Assembly (NCBI GenBank): GCA_946406115.1
Contig: OX291551.1
Coordinates: 13,702,001 to 13,766,000, forward strand
Direction of reading: 5' to 3'
Origin: Apoda limacodes
Taxonomy: Eukaryota > Arthropoda > Insecta > Lepidoptera > Limacodidae
DNA: 64,000 bases
The notes under the pieces: generated by a model
The model's database searches: none
What the model saw: the letters and a program-made list of their open reading frames with translations, nothing else
Told to the model about the DNA's origin: nothing
Shown here: positions 1 through 11,690 of the stretch, piece after piece
How positions within the stretch are numbered: the first letter of the stretch is position 1
Layout: each line of letters begins with the position of its first letter
Program-made: the position numbers and the translations under genes

Positions 1-2154
1 GGAGTTTGTCGAGCTTGTGACCTTTTTACTGTCAGAGTTCTCAAGCAGCCCATCAGGCCTCTGACTTGGTTTGACAACGACGAATTCGAAACACAAAGGA
101 GATCAGAATAATTTAAACCCATCCAAGTAGTGACCAGGCCAGTCGTAGCTTAACTACGCATAACGTTTCCAATACACGAATTTCACTGAACCTCTTCCTT
201 CCTCACTTAAATATTCAAAGACAAACTAAAATCAATTAAAAAAAAAGTTCACTATTATACAAGTGAACTAGGCTGCTCATTACAAGCTAATCTGTGGGTT
301 GCAGCCTGAGCCGAAAGCGAGGGCGTAAATCCCGACTGTGTATTGAGCGCAGGTGTCATACAAGCCTGCCACGTCACGCGAGACTAAAGTGGTTGGTAAG
401 TACCCTACACTGACTGTACATTGGCTGCCCCCTACTAAAGGATAAAACAGTGAAAATACTACTACTACTTAAAAGTAAAAATAATGAAAAAAATTAAAAA
501 GCAAAATTTTACACGACTAACATCTAAGGTTTAATACTTCAATTCAATCTATAGGTATGAATTTAGAAACGTTTATTAATCTTACAGATTCAATAGCGGC
601 AAGTAGCGTTCAGCATTTTATACTTGTCAAACACTAAGCGTTCATCAGCCTGCCTGATCCCGAATAGTCGCAGACTCGATCCCCAATTAAGCCGCTCACG
701 ATACCTGGAATTATCTGTTGGATGCGAATCGATTCGATACTCTCGCTCGGATCGCTGGATCTACCAAATATTGACACTTGATATCTCGCAACTGTTTGTA
801 TGCGATCGAGATTTACTACCGTATTGCGTCCTACAATGAAATATATTTGTTTGCGTTATAAGATATGTGTAAAATACGGAAATACATCCTCGGTAAATGT
901 ATTCCACTCATATAATTGTGAAAGTGTTCCAAGATGTTTGGTATTGGATGTTTTTTGATGCTGTACCAATTTGTATGTAATTTGACACACAGACTAACCT
1001 TGTTTTGGATTGACACATAGGTTTTTTTTCCAATCAAGATTACCCACGGGAATGCATGTAGCAATAGCTAATACTGTATAAATGCGTGAATCGTCTGCAA
1101 AATTTTATTATATATAGATATTTTATTTTAACATACTTGCTAATTAAGCACCTGTCATTAAGGCTATGGCATACTCTAGCAAAAGCGTGCCGTTTCGACC
1201 AGTGTACAGAGACATATTACACTATTGAAGCATACAGAGACAGTTCCGCTTACAATAGGTGCTAGCACGTGACTGCACGTTGAAAATCTCGATTTTGCTC
1301 CGTTTTTTGACGGTATAAAATTGAAATTTTTTTTTAGAAATATGGAATTAGCAAATTCACTAGGTCATATCAATCGTTATTTAATGAAATAAAAATTAAG
1401 AAAATGACACTCTAACTTTTTTTATCAATTTGAATTAAAGCCCAAAAAATGTGTCAGGATTTTTTTTATAACTGTTTTAATAGCCTTATAATATATTAAT
1501 AAATTAATAAATCCACTTAATTAAGGTTTAAACTATAACATATGTTTTTTTCACGTCAAAAAGTGTACTTAGTTAGTGTCAAATTCTTGCAAACTTTACT
1601 CGTTTGGGTATGCCATCACCTTAAACCGAGCTTTAAGTTCATAATGCAGTATATATAACGCTCTTGTAAAGCGTAAAAAATAACTAGATATTTCCTTTTT
1701 AAGTTTTTTTTTCGCAATGGAATATATTGCGAAATGTGTTCCATTTTGTCCACAAAAATGCGGTTTCAATAATTTCTTTTAAAATTTCGAAACGCCTTGA
1801 CAAAGAACTTAGTTGTGCTGAAAATTGTACATAGCGAGTGAGTGGGTGAGTGACATAACAAACAAACAACGGCGTTATTCGTAGTCTCAATAGTGATATG
1901 CCATAATATATAATGAAATGGAAAGCACACCTTTAATTTTCTCACGGCTTTTACTTCCATTTTTCCACTGGTTATTTACAACTACCTATACCGAGTTACA
2001 ATTAAACTAATGTTCTTGTTGTTTCAATTACTATATAAAAAGCTATTTATGTGTATACTTACACATTTGGGCACATAAATAGCTGTGTTAAAGTACCTGT
2101 GATTAGATTCCCTACTCATCTTTTTCTTTTTTCTTTTTATTGTCTACATAGTAA
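1..2154. other. non-coding DNA, no gene seen
   Basis: This is AT-rich sequence with many stops in all frames and no ORF that looks like a protein family. It is probably distal intron or upstream sequence of the CELF gene that starts to show exons at 18125. Nothing here resembles an RRM1 exon. Confidence 0.4.
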
Positions 2155-2350
2155 CTAAGGCTGGTTTGCACCAACTAACTTTGATGTTAACCATTCGCTA
2201 ATAATGGGAGAGTAACCATTAGCTAGTTAGTGGTTTGCTGAACTTTAGCGGACCGGGCAAGTTTGACAATAGCTAAATCTGCAAACAATCTCGCTTTTTT
2301 GACGGCTTGTTAACATCAAATCAAAGTTATTTAGTACAACCCAACCTTAG
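2155..2350. mobile_element. MITE with about 40-bp terminal inverted repeats
   Basis: The left end begins CTAAGGCTGGTTTGCACCAA and continues with AACTTTGATGTTAAC. The right end, read in reverse complement, begins CTAAGGTTGGGTTGTACTAA and continues with AACTTTGATTTGATGTTAAC. The arms are imperfect inverted copies flanking about 110 bp without coding capacity. That is the structure of a non-autonomous DNA transposon (MITE). The target duplication is not clear, so the superfamily is left open. Confidence 0.6.
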
Positions 2351-3844
2351 TTTTACCCGCGGTAAAACCGATTCCCGTGAGAAATCTCGATCGAGATTCT
2401 ATATCTCCCTATTTATCCCTGGGGCAATAGGTATATCCAAAGCTATAGGACTCCACCAATTTACGTACTGTGTGGTGGGCGACACACCCACCCCACCGCA
2501 CCGCCTATCCGCAACGATGCTTACCGTTTGGCGCAAGTTGATCAACTTATAGTATTCTAAGTATTTGCTAAAATCAAGAAGTTGCCGTAGGAATCCCACG
2601 CCCAGAACCGAAGTAGGCTCGGGCGAATATACCTATATATTTCATATCCACACTTTATATTCAGATATCTGTGCCCGGTACATTTAGCAATATTTTTCTT
2701 AAATATTAATACTTACATATTTTTGTAGCGGGCGTTTTGTGTTCAGATTAATAATATTTATAGTCTCTAAATAAAATGGCTGTGACATATGGATGGACGG
2801 ACGGAAATTGCGAAACTAAAGCACCTATAGGTTCAAAATAAGTTATTCTGCAAGATATTCGAAAATTACTTTTTTAAATATTTTCCACCATACCATTCCA
2901 CCACATCAAGTTTGTCGATGTAAAACACCGTATGTGTGACATACTGTAAAAGAGCACCACTGTGAAGTGGAGATTGTTGTGAGAATGCTAGAATAAACAC
3001 GATGAGCAACCCTACATTGGCTTTAATTCCAACGAGTACATACCCGTAACATTCATTGTGCGCTTAGTCGCACGACTATCTGATTTTACTGTCTCTACTG
3101 ACAATTTTATTTTATAACACATATTTTTTTTTTTATAATATTCTAGTTGTGTCCTGGCGGTGTTACCCGCGCTATAACTTTGTCCGTTTTAATAACTCTA
3201 CCACAATACCGCCTACGGGGTCCAGATTTTGTGTTTTCTTTTTTGATTCTATACCAACTTACCAGTTAAATAAACATTATTTTAGTCTATAAATATAGAC
3301 TATAGCGCCGCCTTTTCACAGGAGCCATATCACACATTGGAGACTTGATAGTAAAACTGCCTTATTTGCAACTCGAACACTACAAATGAATGATAATTGA
3401 ATGTCAAAAAATATGAATTAAGTGTATATATACACCCAAATGTTTGCGTGTTCTAAACGCGTGGTCACAGAATCGTAATGGAGGAGGGGTGGGGTCGACA
3501 CTAGAGGGCGGCGGACAATTGCCATACTACATGTAGTGCTATTGCCCATACTACGGCGTAAGTATAGCCAGGTTAAGCTATATTTAAAGCAATCGTCTAT
3601 ACAAAAAAAAATTTAAAATATGACCTCAGTCGATCAAGTCGTTCAGAAATTATATGATAACTAATAGTCATATTTACCAACGATTGTAATATTCTCTATT
3701 TAGGATTATTATCTTGAATGAGCTTTAAGAAAAATATCTTATCTGCTAGGTAATTAGCATGTAATGCTTTTAAAAATGCTTATTAAAAAAATAAAACGAT
3801 TTCAAACCTTTTTTTTAGAAAAGGTGTCAATAACTTACCCCGAA
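2351..3844. other. non-coding DNA with repeat fragments
   Basis: No gene is seen. A fragment near 2575-2640 resembles the 3' repeat tail also found near 7085-7170 and 56920-56985 (GTTGCCGTAGGAATCCCACG). The stretch near 2785-2815 (GGATGGACGGACGG) resembles the GGACGGACGG-type tails of common lepidopteran repeats. Confidence 0.35.
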
Positions 3845-4170
3845 TTCAAATTAAATAAATCGGCCAAGTGCGATCGCACTCGCGCACGTAGGATTCCGTA
3901 CCATTATCTGTAAAAACGGCAAAAAAATCACGTTTGTTGTATCGGAGCCCCGCTTAAATATTTGTTTTATTTGAATTTAATTTTTTTTAAAAGTGACTAC
4001 ATAACTAAATATTCTGTGAATATTGTAAGCGTCTACCTGTTGCCGTTATCAATATCGTGCAAAATCAAGCAAAAAAATCACGTTTGTTGTATGAGAGCCC
4101 CCTTAAATATTTACTTTATTCTGTTTTATAGTATTTGTTGTTATAGCGGCAACAGAAATACATCCTAACC
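3845..4170 (-). repeat. lepidopteran interspersed repeat, reverse orientation
   Basis: Hallmarks in order are CGGCCAAGTGCGATCGCACTCGCGCACG, a degraded 'ggattccgtacca' word, 'atcacgtttgttgtat' followed by 'agccccgcttaaatattt', and finally GCGGCAACAGAAATACATC. The same string, in the other orientation, occurs at 45.96-46.21, 49.29-49.61, 57.07-57.28 and 61.82-62.04 kb. The 'acgtttgttgtat' module is present twice (about 3930 and 4080), so this copy is rearranged or is two fragments. I know the family as widespread in Lepidoptera but cannot assign its class. Confidence 0.6.
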
Positions 4171-4580
4171 CCTTAACTGCCTACAAACAGCCAATTATAT
4201 TTTTTTAGAAAATTATGCTCTTCCAGATAAGAATAATTATTATAACTTGGTCTGTCGAAACTCCACTAAGATCATAATAAACAAAATCTTTAAAAATCTT
4301 CTCATATTTTTTTTACCTTATGAATTTACGTCCATATAAACATAATAAATCATTCCCTGCGTGCTATTTTGAATATCCAATAGGACCCTATACTTGACAA
4401 AGCAACCTTAATATTCCTTGAAACTCATCATAAGCACCCCACCCTTTCCTTCTACCCCATTTAATAACCTCCTTCGTAGGCGTTTCACCTCCGCGTCGCA
4501 TGCGTCTACATTTATTGTATTAGGTACACGTAAATTTGTTTCGTGTTACGTCAAAGGACAACAAAGAGATAAAACGTAGC

Positions 4581-4856
4581 ATGTTCCATACCTGTGAGAA
4601 TCAATTTAACAAGGAATTGCTGCATCAATATTTTGGGAAAGATATCTATATGTTTTCCGAGTTTGATCGAATTGTTTACGATGTTGAGAATAAGGATAAC
4701 GCTCTCGGAAAATGTATTTGCGAATTCTATTACGAGAAGGTGCGGGGACTGAAAAATAGAATCATGGTTTACTATTCAATACTTCGATGTGAGAAAATTT
4801 ATATTGATATTTCACCATTAAAAATTATTAAAGTTTCAAAAATAATGGGAATGTAA
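4581..4856 (+). CDS. orphan ORF, 91 aa, function unknown
   Basis: The ORF runs from an ATG at 4581 to a TAA ending at 4856. An in-frame extension without ATG reaches 4536. The protein is rich in charged and aromatic residues (segments such as HQYFGKDIYMFSEFDR and ICEFYYEKVR) with an Ile/Lys-rich end, and has no signal peptide or clear membrane segment. I do not recognise it. The residue mix reads more like real protein than the low-complexity ORFs around it. It could be a relic of a virus or transposon gene, or an accidental ORF. No splice partners or poly(A) signal were identified. Confidence 0.25.
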   Translation: MFHTCENQFNKELLHQYFGKDIYMFSEFDRIVYDVENKDNALGKCICEFYYEKVRGLKNRIMVYYSILRCEKIYIDISPLKIIKVSKIMGM

Positions 4857-4859
4857 TTA

Positions 4860-6916
4860 TGTATTTAGATAATGGTCGTTAATGCGCGTGTATCTAATGC
4901 ACCTAGTGTTGTATCATACGGATCTTATGCTTGTTTGCCACCTTTATGAGATTAAGTTTACGTATAAGAAATTTCTTTGTTGGCATCCAACGACAATAAC
5001 ATTGCTCATGGTACTTTCTGCTGCATGGTTTTTTTTTTTACTTTTGAAACACTAAAAAAAATTAAGTATGCTTCTATTAAACCACTAGTTCTCACCTAAG
5101 TCTCTTTAAATATTTATTGTTTTTGTAATGTTTTAATCAAGTATTAATTTTCTTATTTCTACTTGTTTTCATTCTCAAAATATGAATATCACTTGTGTAA
5201 CACACGTCGCGAAATTTCGCAGTTTCACTCCATCCTCGCTTAATTAAAGTTGGAGTTCCAGTGGAGGCGGGGCGATACGAGGTTTTTTTATAAGTGGGTA
5301 ATATCAAACAATAAAAAAAGGTCTTTCCGTTAACATCAATCAATTTTGGGAAAATTGCTATGGCTTTATAATCTGATCAGTAAGGCTGTTAATATTTATT
5401 TTTCCAAATTCCTAAATATTTCTTAATATTTCTTCATTCTAAGCAAATAATAAACAAACATACATTTATTAAAGTTGTAGCTAAAATAGGCCTAGGTAAA
5501 CATAAATATACATAAAGATTTTTATTTTATAAACTTATTTAATGAATATTTAGATTATTTTTGTAGATAAAATATAGACAATAATAATCAACCAACAAAA
5601 ACTAGTATTATCTACCCTGCAGGTTCATTAAGGTTTATTTAACAGATATTCTGTCTTTGCGTCAGTCACATTACATTATTTTTTTAAACCCAGGATTTAT
5701 TTTTCCGATAAATTCCTTTATTTATCGCTTGTCGCTCGCAGTGAATACTCTTTCCGTTGCAAGTTTCCACGCTGCCAGCCGCTCGTTGTTCCAAATTCAA
5801 ATTTATTCAATTTTACCCCCGCGATTCGAGTGGAAATGAAACGTCTCGGGAACACTTCCTACTCTATTAGCATTCGTCCGCATCTCGTCATATCGTCGTC
5901 GGTGAAGCGAAGAGTAACCAACTTGTTATCTACTGCGTATAATTGCGCAAACTTTTTAAACCTTTAAAAATGGAACTCACTAACAGTTTGTTTTAATTTA
6001 AGAACTAGATTCTGGACTCTTTACATGGGAGGGTGGCCATTGTGAAACTTTTAGAACTACAGACTAAAAAAACAGAAGAATCCTAAATTCTAGACATAAG
6101 TTACAAAGTGCCTAAATAAAGTCACTAGTAAAAATTGATAAATATTAGGATTTGCCTAAATTGGTATAATTTCTACGCTCGGAAGCATCTAGAAACTCCT
6201 GACAACTTTGCGCCCCAAATGTCCCAGGGCGGAACTAAAAGTAGGATAGTATTCAGGATACATAGTACGTGTTGCGCCAAGCCTGTATTGTTTTGACAAT
6301 AACATTTTATTCTACAACAAACATACTAGACTTCCTACAAAATAAATAAATTTGTGTATTTATTATTGGGTGTTTATGTCAATATACAAATGCTCAAATA
6401 CCTAATGTTTGGAGCTATGTTAAGCGCCTATTTTCTTCCTAATATCAATCAAAGGAAGAAGCTTAACAAGTTTCAAAGCCATTGGCAGCAATTTACAGTA
6501 AGTGATTTGTCTGCTAGTTCGAATATCTTTACAACAAAAACCATCAGTAACAACAAAAGACCAAAAGTGTGCAACTCTTGATAAACAAATTTAAAGACTG
6601 CGAATAAATCTTTTGACAACGTTTTATCAAAATCACTATTCGTAAAACATGAACAGAAGAGTGGAAATTGAATTTACCGTGACTATCGGCAACTACGTAA
6701 CTTGAACGAGCGGAAATTTAATATTTGGCTATCATTATTTTGCCGGCATTCACTCAAGACAGCAAAAGATGAGGGATGGTTTCCATTTCAAGTTTGTTTC
6801 AAAGACTCGAGACAGTTTTCGTGGGTGGTCTGGTATTCAAGAGTTATCTTTGTATTGATTTATATTTATTTTGTATAACACGAAACATATGTACCTATAC
6901 ATTTACAATTCATAGT
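4860..6916. other. non-coding DNA, no gene seen
   Basis: AT-rich sequence with only short ORFs of low complexity. No repeat ends or RNA genes were recognised. Confidence 0.35.
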
Positions 6917-7173
6917 AATATTATAAATGTGAAATCGACTTTGTTTGTTTCTGCTTTCTTCATGACGCAACGGAGCATCCAATCAAGCTAAAATTTGGCA
7001 CAAGGAATGGTTGAGGAGACGGGAAAATTAAAATTTCCCACAGTAATATCTAAACTTAACCAAATTTCAGGACAATAAAACTTCCTGACTATAATTAAGG
7101 AGTTGCCGTAGGTATCCCACGCCGATAACCAATTTAGTGCAAGCGGAGCCACGGGCAAAAGCTAGTAATATAT
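6917..7173 (+). repeat. retroelement-tail repeat ('GCAAAAGCTAGTA' end)
   Basis: The repeat begins ATTATAAATGTGAAA, passes 'gttgccgtaggtatcccacgcc' and ends GGAGCCACGGGCAAAAGCTAGTA. This matches the plan of a very common lepidopteran repeat whose copies end 'GCGGGC(A)AAAGCTAGTA'. Related pieces are at 56920-56985 and, in reverse orientation, at 54548-54770. I regard it as the 3' portion of an RTE-like LINE or a SINE using it, but the class is inferred. Confidence 0.5.
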
Positions 7174-10113
7174 AAGAACCACAATATTTGACTCAACATA
7201 AGTAGAACATTATCTGTGTACTAATTTTTCAATTTCTAATAATAATACATTACAAGCAAAATAAAAAAATTAAACATCCCCGTCATAACAAAACGACATA
7301 GTTGACCATTAGTCCAAAATTCTTTTGGTTTCGCTATACATGGACACAATGAGTAACTGTCCTGGTTGCAGCATCAGATGAAGGTTGTCATATTAGTTTA
7401 GTGTCAACAACAATTACTTGAGTGGATGGTATATAAATTTATTAACTTTCTAGGAAAAGAACCTATTATGTTAAAAGCCGGTAAATGAATTTCCACAATA
7501 CATATCACCTTGATTGACAGCCTTCAAAAAAACAAACAGCATTGTTTCTACGATGCCACTGACAAAAACACTGACAGACAGCGACTTAAAACTAAAAACA
7601 CCCCTTTATATTTGGATCGAGGGTTAAAAATAGAAACACAAATATTATGACACTTAACAAGGTAAACAGCAATAAAAATCTTATTAAACCATTCAATCAT
7701 CATTGTTTCACTAAATATTGTACAAATAGAACAAAAGAAATTCAAAATTAATCTCGTGTACATACGAAAGCTGGCTAACTTTTATCTGTCACCCCCTCGC
7801 CTACCCGCAGAGGGATCTGCTGAAAAGCTGGCGCACATAATAAAGTCTTGTCAAATAAGTACGCGAGATAAACAGGGCTGGAAAGCTTCCTCAGACGAGA
7901 CGAAACAATGCCCGGAAATTCTGCAGTATTCGAGCGGTAATTTCAAAAGCTCCGCGAAACGGAAAGCTCTGAACTTTTCAACGTACACGATCTATGAGGA
8001 ATTTGTTTGTTGAGGATTTTTTTCTAGATTCAGAACTCTGCGGTGAGTGCATTCCGTTTCCGAATCACGAGCTGTACGGTTGTTGCTTCAAAAAAGTTTG
8101 TTTAACAAAGAGCGTGAATTGTGTACGGACATAAATTTAGAGGACTTGCCCTGTGCTTTGTACATTCGTGTGAAAAATAATGTAGGTATATTAGGTGTAG
8201 GTGTACATTGCATAAAATAAAGAAACTAAACCACTTTGAGGTACGACTATTTGTTTGTCACTATATTTTTCTTGAAGAACTAATTCTTGGCAGTTGTTGT
8301 TAATTTAATTAGGTAAAACACTAGGGTTCTTTCTGACTTTTTTCTTTTTGATCGGCTCCTAAGGGTTGTAGTGTGATGTTAAATATAGACTTTAGCCTTT
8401 CTCGAGGATTTGGCAATCAATTATACCTTACAAATATAAGCAATAAAAGTTTTAAAATCTATTCATTTCAAATTGACAATATTCATTAATCGAATAATAA
8501 AATAATCTTAGTTCTAAGTTAAATAAATAAGGTACGGGATGAGTTATATACATATTGTATATCAATGTACGGGGTATATAACACTAACTACATAAGTAGG
8601 TTTGAAAGTTTTTAAACAATATTAAAGTGTATTAATTTTAAAACTTAATAACAGAAATGTCAAACACAAAAATGTTGAAAGTATGACATATTTTATTTTT
8701 GTTTTTTTTTTTCAACGTCAAATAATAAACAAGATTTATTCTACATCATAAAGAAAACCACTTAGTAACATATTAAACCAAAATACAACTTAGCAAACTA
8801 TTAAAATAAGTAGGTATTTTTCCTGTTACATTTCTGTGATATTATTTTACGACCTAAAAGGGAATATTCATACTCTTATTCTTACTAGCAGCCGTGCCGT
8901 GACAAAAACTAATGCACGATCATATATCATTCCAGGAGGCTCATTCGTCGGTCACATACGGAGTACACCATTTGTCAAATTTATGCGTGCAAATATATCT
9001 TGGTCAATATAAATTTTTAATTCTTCTGTTGACTGTTGTAAGTTTTAATAATGCTAACAATTAAATTGATAAAACTTTGTTATTATAGTTAGACACAGTA
9101 ACAACGAAATGGTCGAAAAGATTTTTTCACAAGTAAGTAATAGTACATTACTGACGAGGCCGCGAAAGTAAGGCTTTGCTGAATAAGTTGAGTTTGATGG
9201 CCGGTAAGGCCGTTAATAATACGCATCCAGCAATAGCTTCACGGCAGAGACTTTTATATTCAAAAACGCAGGGAAAAGAAAACTGACTTAATAGAATAAT
9301 GGTTTAATAAAAGACGAAATGTTAAAAATTTCTATTTTTTGTCTATCGCCCGCGGCTCTATGGCAGCAGGGTCGATCAACATATTTCAAAAAAAGAAAAG
9401 AAAATCTTGTAGGTACTATTTGAGCGCGAGTGCGTGCTTATATCAGGCCCTGGAAAGAAAATCGAATATGAAATTACTGTTGCCTTATCTGTCCTGAAAA
9501 TTGTTTTTTTTTTATTTTTTGTCAGCAATCCAGCATAGCCAACATAGTTGTTCACGCGTGAACCGGAACGTTGGAGCGGACGCAAGTGGCGACACCTACC
9601 TCAACTTCACTCTGCTGCAAGCCGTTAGCGCCAGCGCATACCAACAAACGCTTTGTCACGATATTTTACTTAATTATCAAATATACCTAATTTATATACA
9701 GTCCACTACCTTTTAATTTTTCTACGCTGAGCTAGGACTAAACATAGTCCTTCCTATATTCATTTTTGGACTGTAATTTGAACTTTTCATAGCGTTTTTG
9801 AATAAATCCCTTTTTGGGTTATTCTTTCACTGTTGTCTTTCTAATCTAAAAAAAAACTAATTAACATTAATCATCGTCTTCCAATTTATTTATCCGTTAT
9901 GTCCCTATTAATTATATTTAAATTTTCTAATATTTAATGTTTTAACTATTAACAGCTTTTAATTTTATATTTGCTACGGCCTTACAGCTAAAAGCCAAAT
10001 GCGGCTACAACTAAATCTAGCCAGCAAGAACTGGTTGCTAATAACATAACACAACCTTAACCTAACCTAACATTAGCCGGCCAGACAGAGATGTAAATGC
10101 ATTTCGGATTTTA
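7174..10113. other. non-coding DNA, no gene seen
   Basis: No family was recognised. The stretch 9540-9660 is clearly less AT-rich than its surroundings and its + strand reading contains GDTYLNFTLLQAV. There is no start, splice context or family match, so it is not called. Confidence 0.3.
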
Positions 10114-10121
10114 GCTGTAAC

Positions 10122-10864
10122 TAGGGTTGCCAACTTTTTTTACTAGAAATAAAGTATATTCAGGTCTATGAAGAATATTAAACAGTATTTAAGAAAAATG
10201 AACAGTATTTTATTTATTTATTGTTTTAAATACATATTTTTTAGAGCTTCTCGCACAACTTACTAAATTACAATCTTTTTTAAAGCTTCATACGCCTCAT
10301 GACAATTATAACTGAAATTAAAATAAATGAGGAGCTCATTTTTTATTAAATTAATAGATGCTCTATTTCTATCCTCCCACCACTTAGCATTAATTACTGA
10401 AAAAACTCTTTCAGTAAATGCTGAGGTGGCGGGAATTTTATTTATGTTTTTAAATCCTTCTGAAGTGTTTCTCATTTCAAGAAAATCTTGGTCTTCTGAA
10501 ATTTTTTCATAAATTACTTTGAAATTTGTTAATTCTGAATATAAATCTTCCTTACCAATATTGAGTCTATTCAAAATCAGATTCTCCATAATTTTCTCAA
10601 AATGATCTTTGAAAATGAGTTAGTCTGATTAAAATTGAACCATTTCTCTTATACAAATTAGCCTTATCAATAAAAAGTATGAAGTTATTAATAATTATAT
10701 TCGTGTGATTTGTTTGTGAATGCGCTGTACTGAGCAGTGAACACCCTCTGACTTAATAAATGTAAACAGTATTTTGTATACTTTTCTTTTTGTTCAACAG
10801 TAAAAAGTATGATTTAGTGAAACACAGTATAATACTGTTCAAAACAGTATAGTTGGCAACCCTA
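10122..10864 (-). mobile_element. hAT transposon, internally deleted, with 8-bp TSD
   Basis: The 743-bp element is bounded by perfect 13-bp inverted repeats: TAGGGTTGCCAAC at the left and GTTGGCAACCCTA at the right. It is flanked by identical 8-bp direct repeats GCTGTAAC at 10114-10121 and 10865-10872. An 8-bp target duplication and a (C/T)AGGG-type end are diagnostic of the hAT superfamily. The inside carries the hAT C-terminal (dimerisation) coding region on the - strand, so the N-terminal and catalytic parts are deleted and the element can only move if a helper acts in trans. Confidence 0.85.
10263..10589 (-). pseudogene. hAT transposase C-terminal fragment
   Basis: The 108-residue open frame contains the hAT dimerisation (hATC) pattern: IPATSAFTERVFSVINAKWW, then EDRNRASINLIKNELLIYFN. 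In the family this domain lies at the very C-terminus of the transposase and promotes oligomerisation. The RNase H-like DDE core is absent from the element, and the frame ends at TAA in the right place for a C-terminus. The frame is still open, which suggests a fairly recent deletion derivative. Confidence 0.8.
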
Positions 10865-10872
10865 GCTGTAAC

Positions 10873-11329
10873 GTATATTTCTAAACACGATATGTATGAA
10901 AAAATAAAAACGTCTTTGTTAAATGTATAGTTTTAAGATTATCCGGCATTTTGATGCGATTTTTACTGTTGGATAGGTTAGGGCCTAGCTAAATTAACCT
11001 GGGAGCTTATTGGGAACAGTCTCGAACACGCCGGACTCTGGAATTCGAGAGAAAATTGTATGCAAGTAGGTGTTACCTCTCGAGAGCCGTGAAAGTACTT
11101 ACTAATGTTTCGTCTTAGGTATTATATAATAACTAGTATTTTTGCTTCTAAATTAAAATAATATTAAACCATGCTTAACAAACTCTTTTCTGCAGTTCAA
11201 TCGAAATCAATAAAACAGAGCAGAGTAGTAGATAAAAAAATTACATTACATAACACTTTAATTTTATTTTAAAAGGCAGTAAAGTTCTTCGTGACAGAGA
11301 ACTTGCGTAAAAAACAAGGATGACGAGTT
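10873..11329. other. non-coding DNA, no gene seen
   Basis: No feature was recognised. Just upstream of the hAT element, 10055-10075 has three CCTAAC-like units, too few to call interstitial telomere repeat. Confidence 0.3.
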
Positions 11330-11690
11330 ATGTAACTGAACGTGTGTGAGTAGTGCAGCTACATCTCAACTTACTGAGATTTAAATTGAAATACAAAAAA
11401 ATAATTAAAAGCTTATTGTATATAATTGTTATGAATAAATGCTTCTTGCGAGGGTTTAAAGCACTAGCACGGATATAGTTTAGCAAATTTGTAAACTTGG
11501 AAGATTTCTTTGCCAAAACATTTTAAAAAGAATAAAAAAGTGTCAGTTTAGGATTATATTTATCGAATAAAAGTTCATTAATCGTGTTTTCACGTTTGTC
11601 AGGGTTTGAACTATATGCCAAATGACACAGATATTAAATTTTAGTCAGATCTACTTAGCAGATCCGAAGAAATTATATATATAGGTCATA
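11330..11690 (+). repeat. diverged dispersed repeat, partner at 51.4-51.7 kb
   Basis: Shared words with 51395-51700, in the same order and orientation, are GCAGCTACATCTCAACT / ACAGCTACATCTCAACT, then GTCAGTTTAGGATT, then AAAGTTCATTAATCG. After these come a word of type 'ttga(a)cta/cca tat-cc-a' and the pair TTAGTCAGAT / TTCAGTCAGAT. Spacing is similar in both. This is an old two-copy or multi-copy family without coding capacity. Confidence 0.6.

Noticed and set aside
9376..9716. GC-richer patch as an exon
   Set aside because: A pyrimidine tract and CAG precede it, but no reading frame matches a known family and no donor in phase was evident.
10050..10076. Interstitial telomere-like (CCTAA)n sequence
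   Set aside because: Only two or three CCTAAC-type units; too short and easily due to chance in AT-rich DNA.
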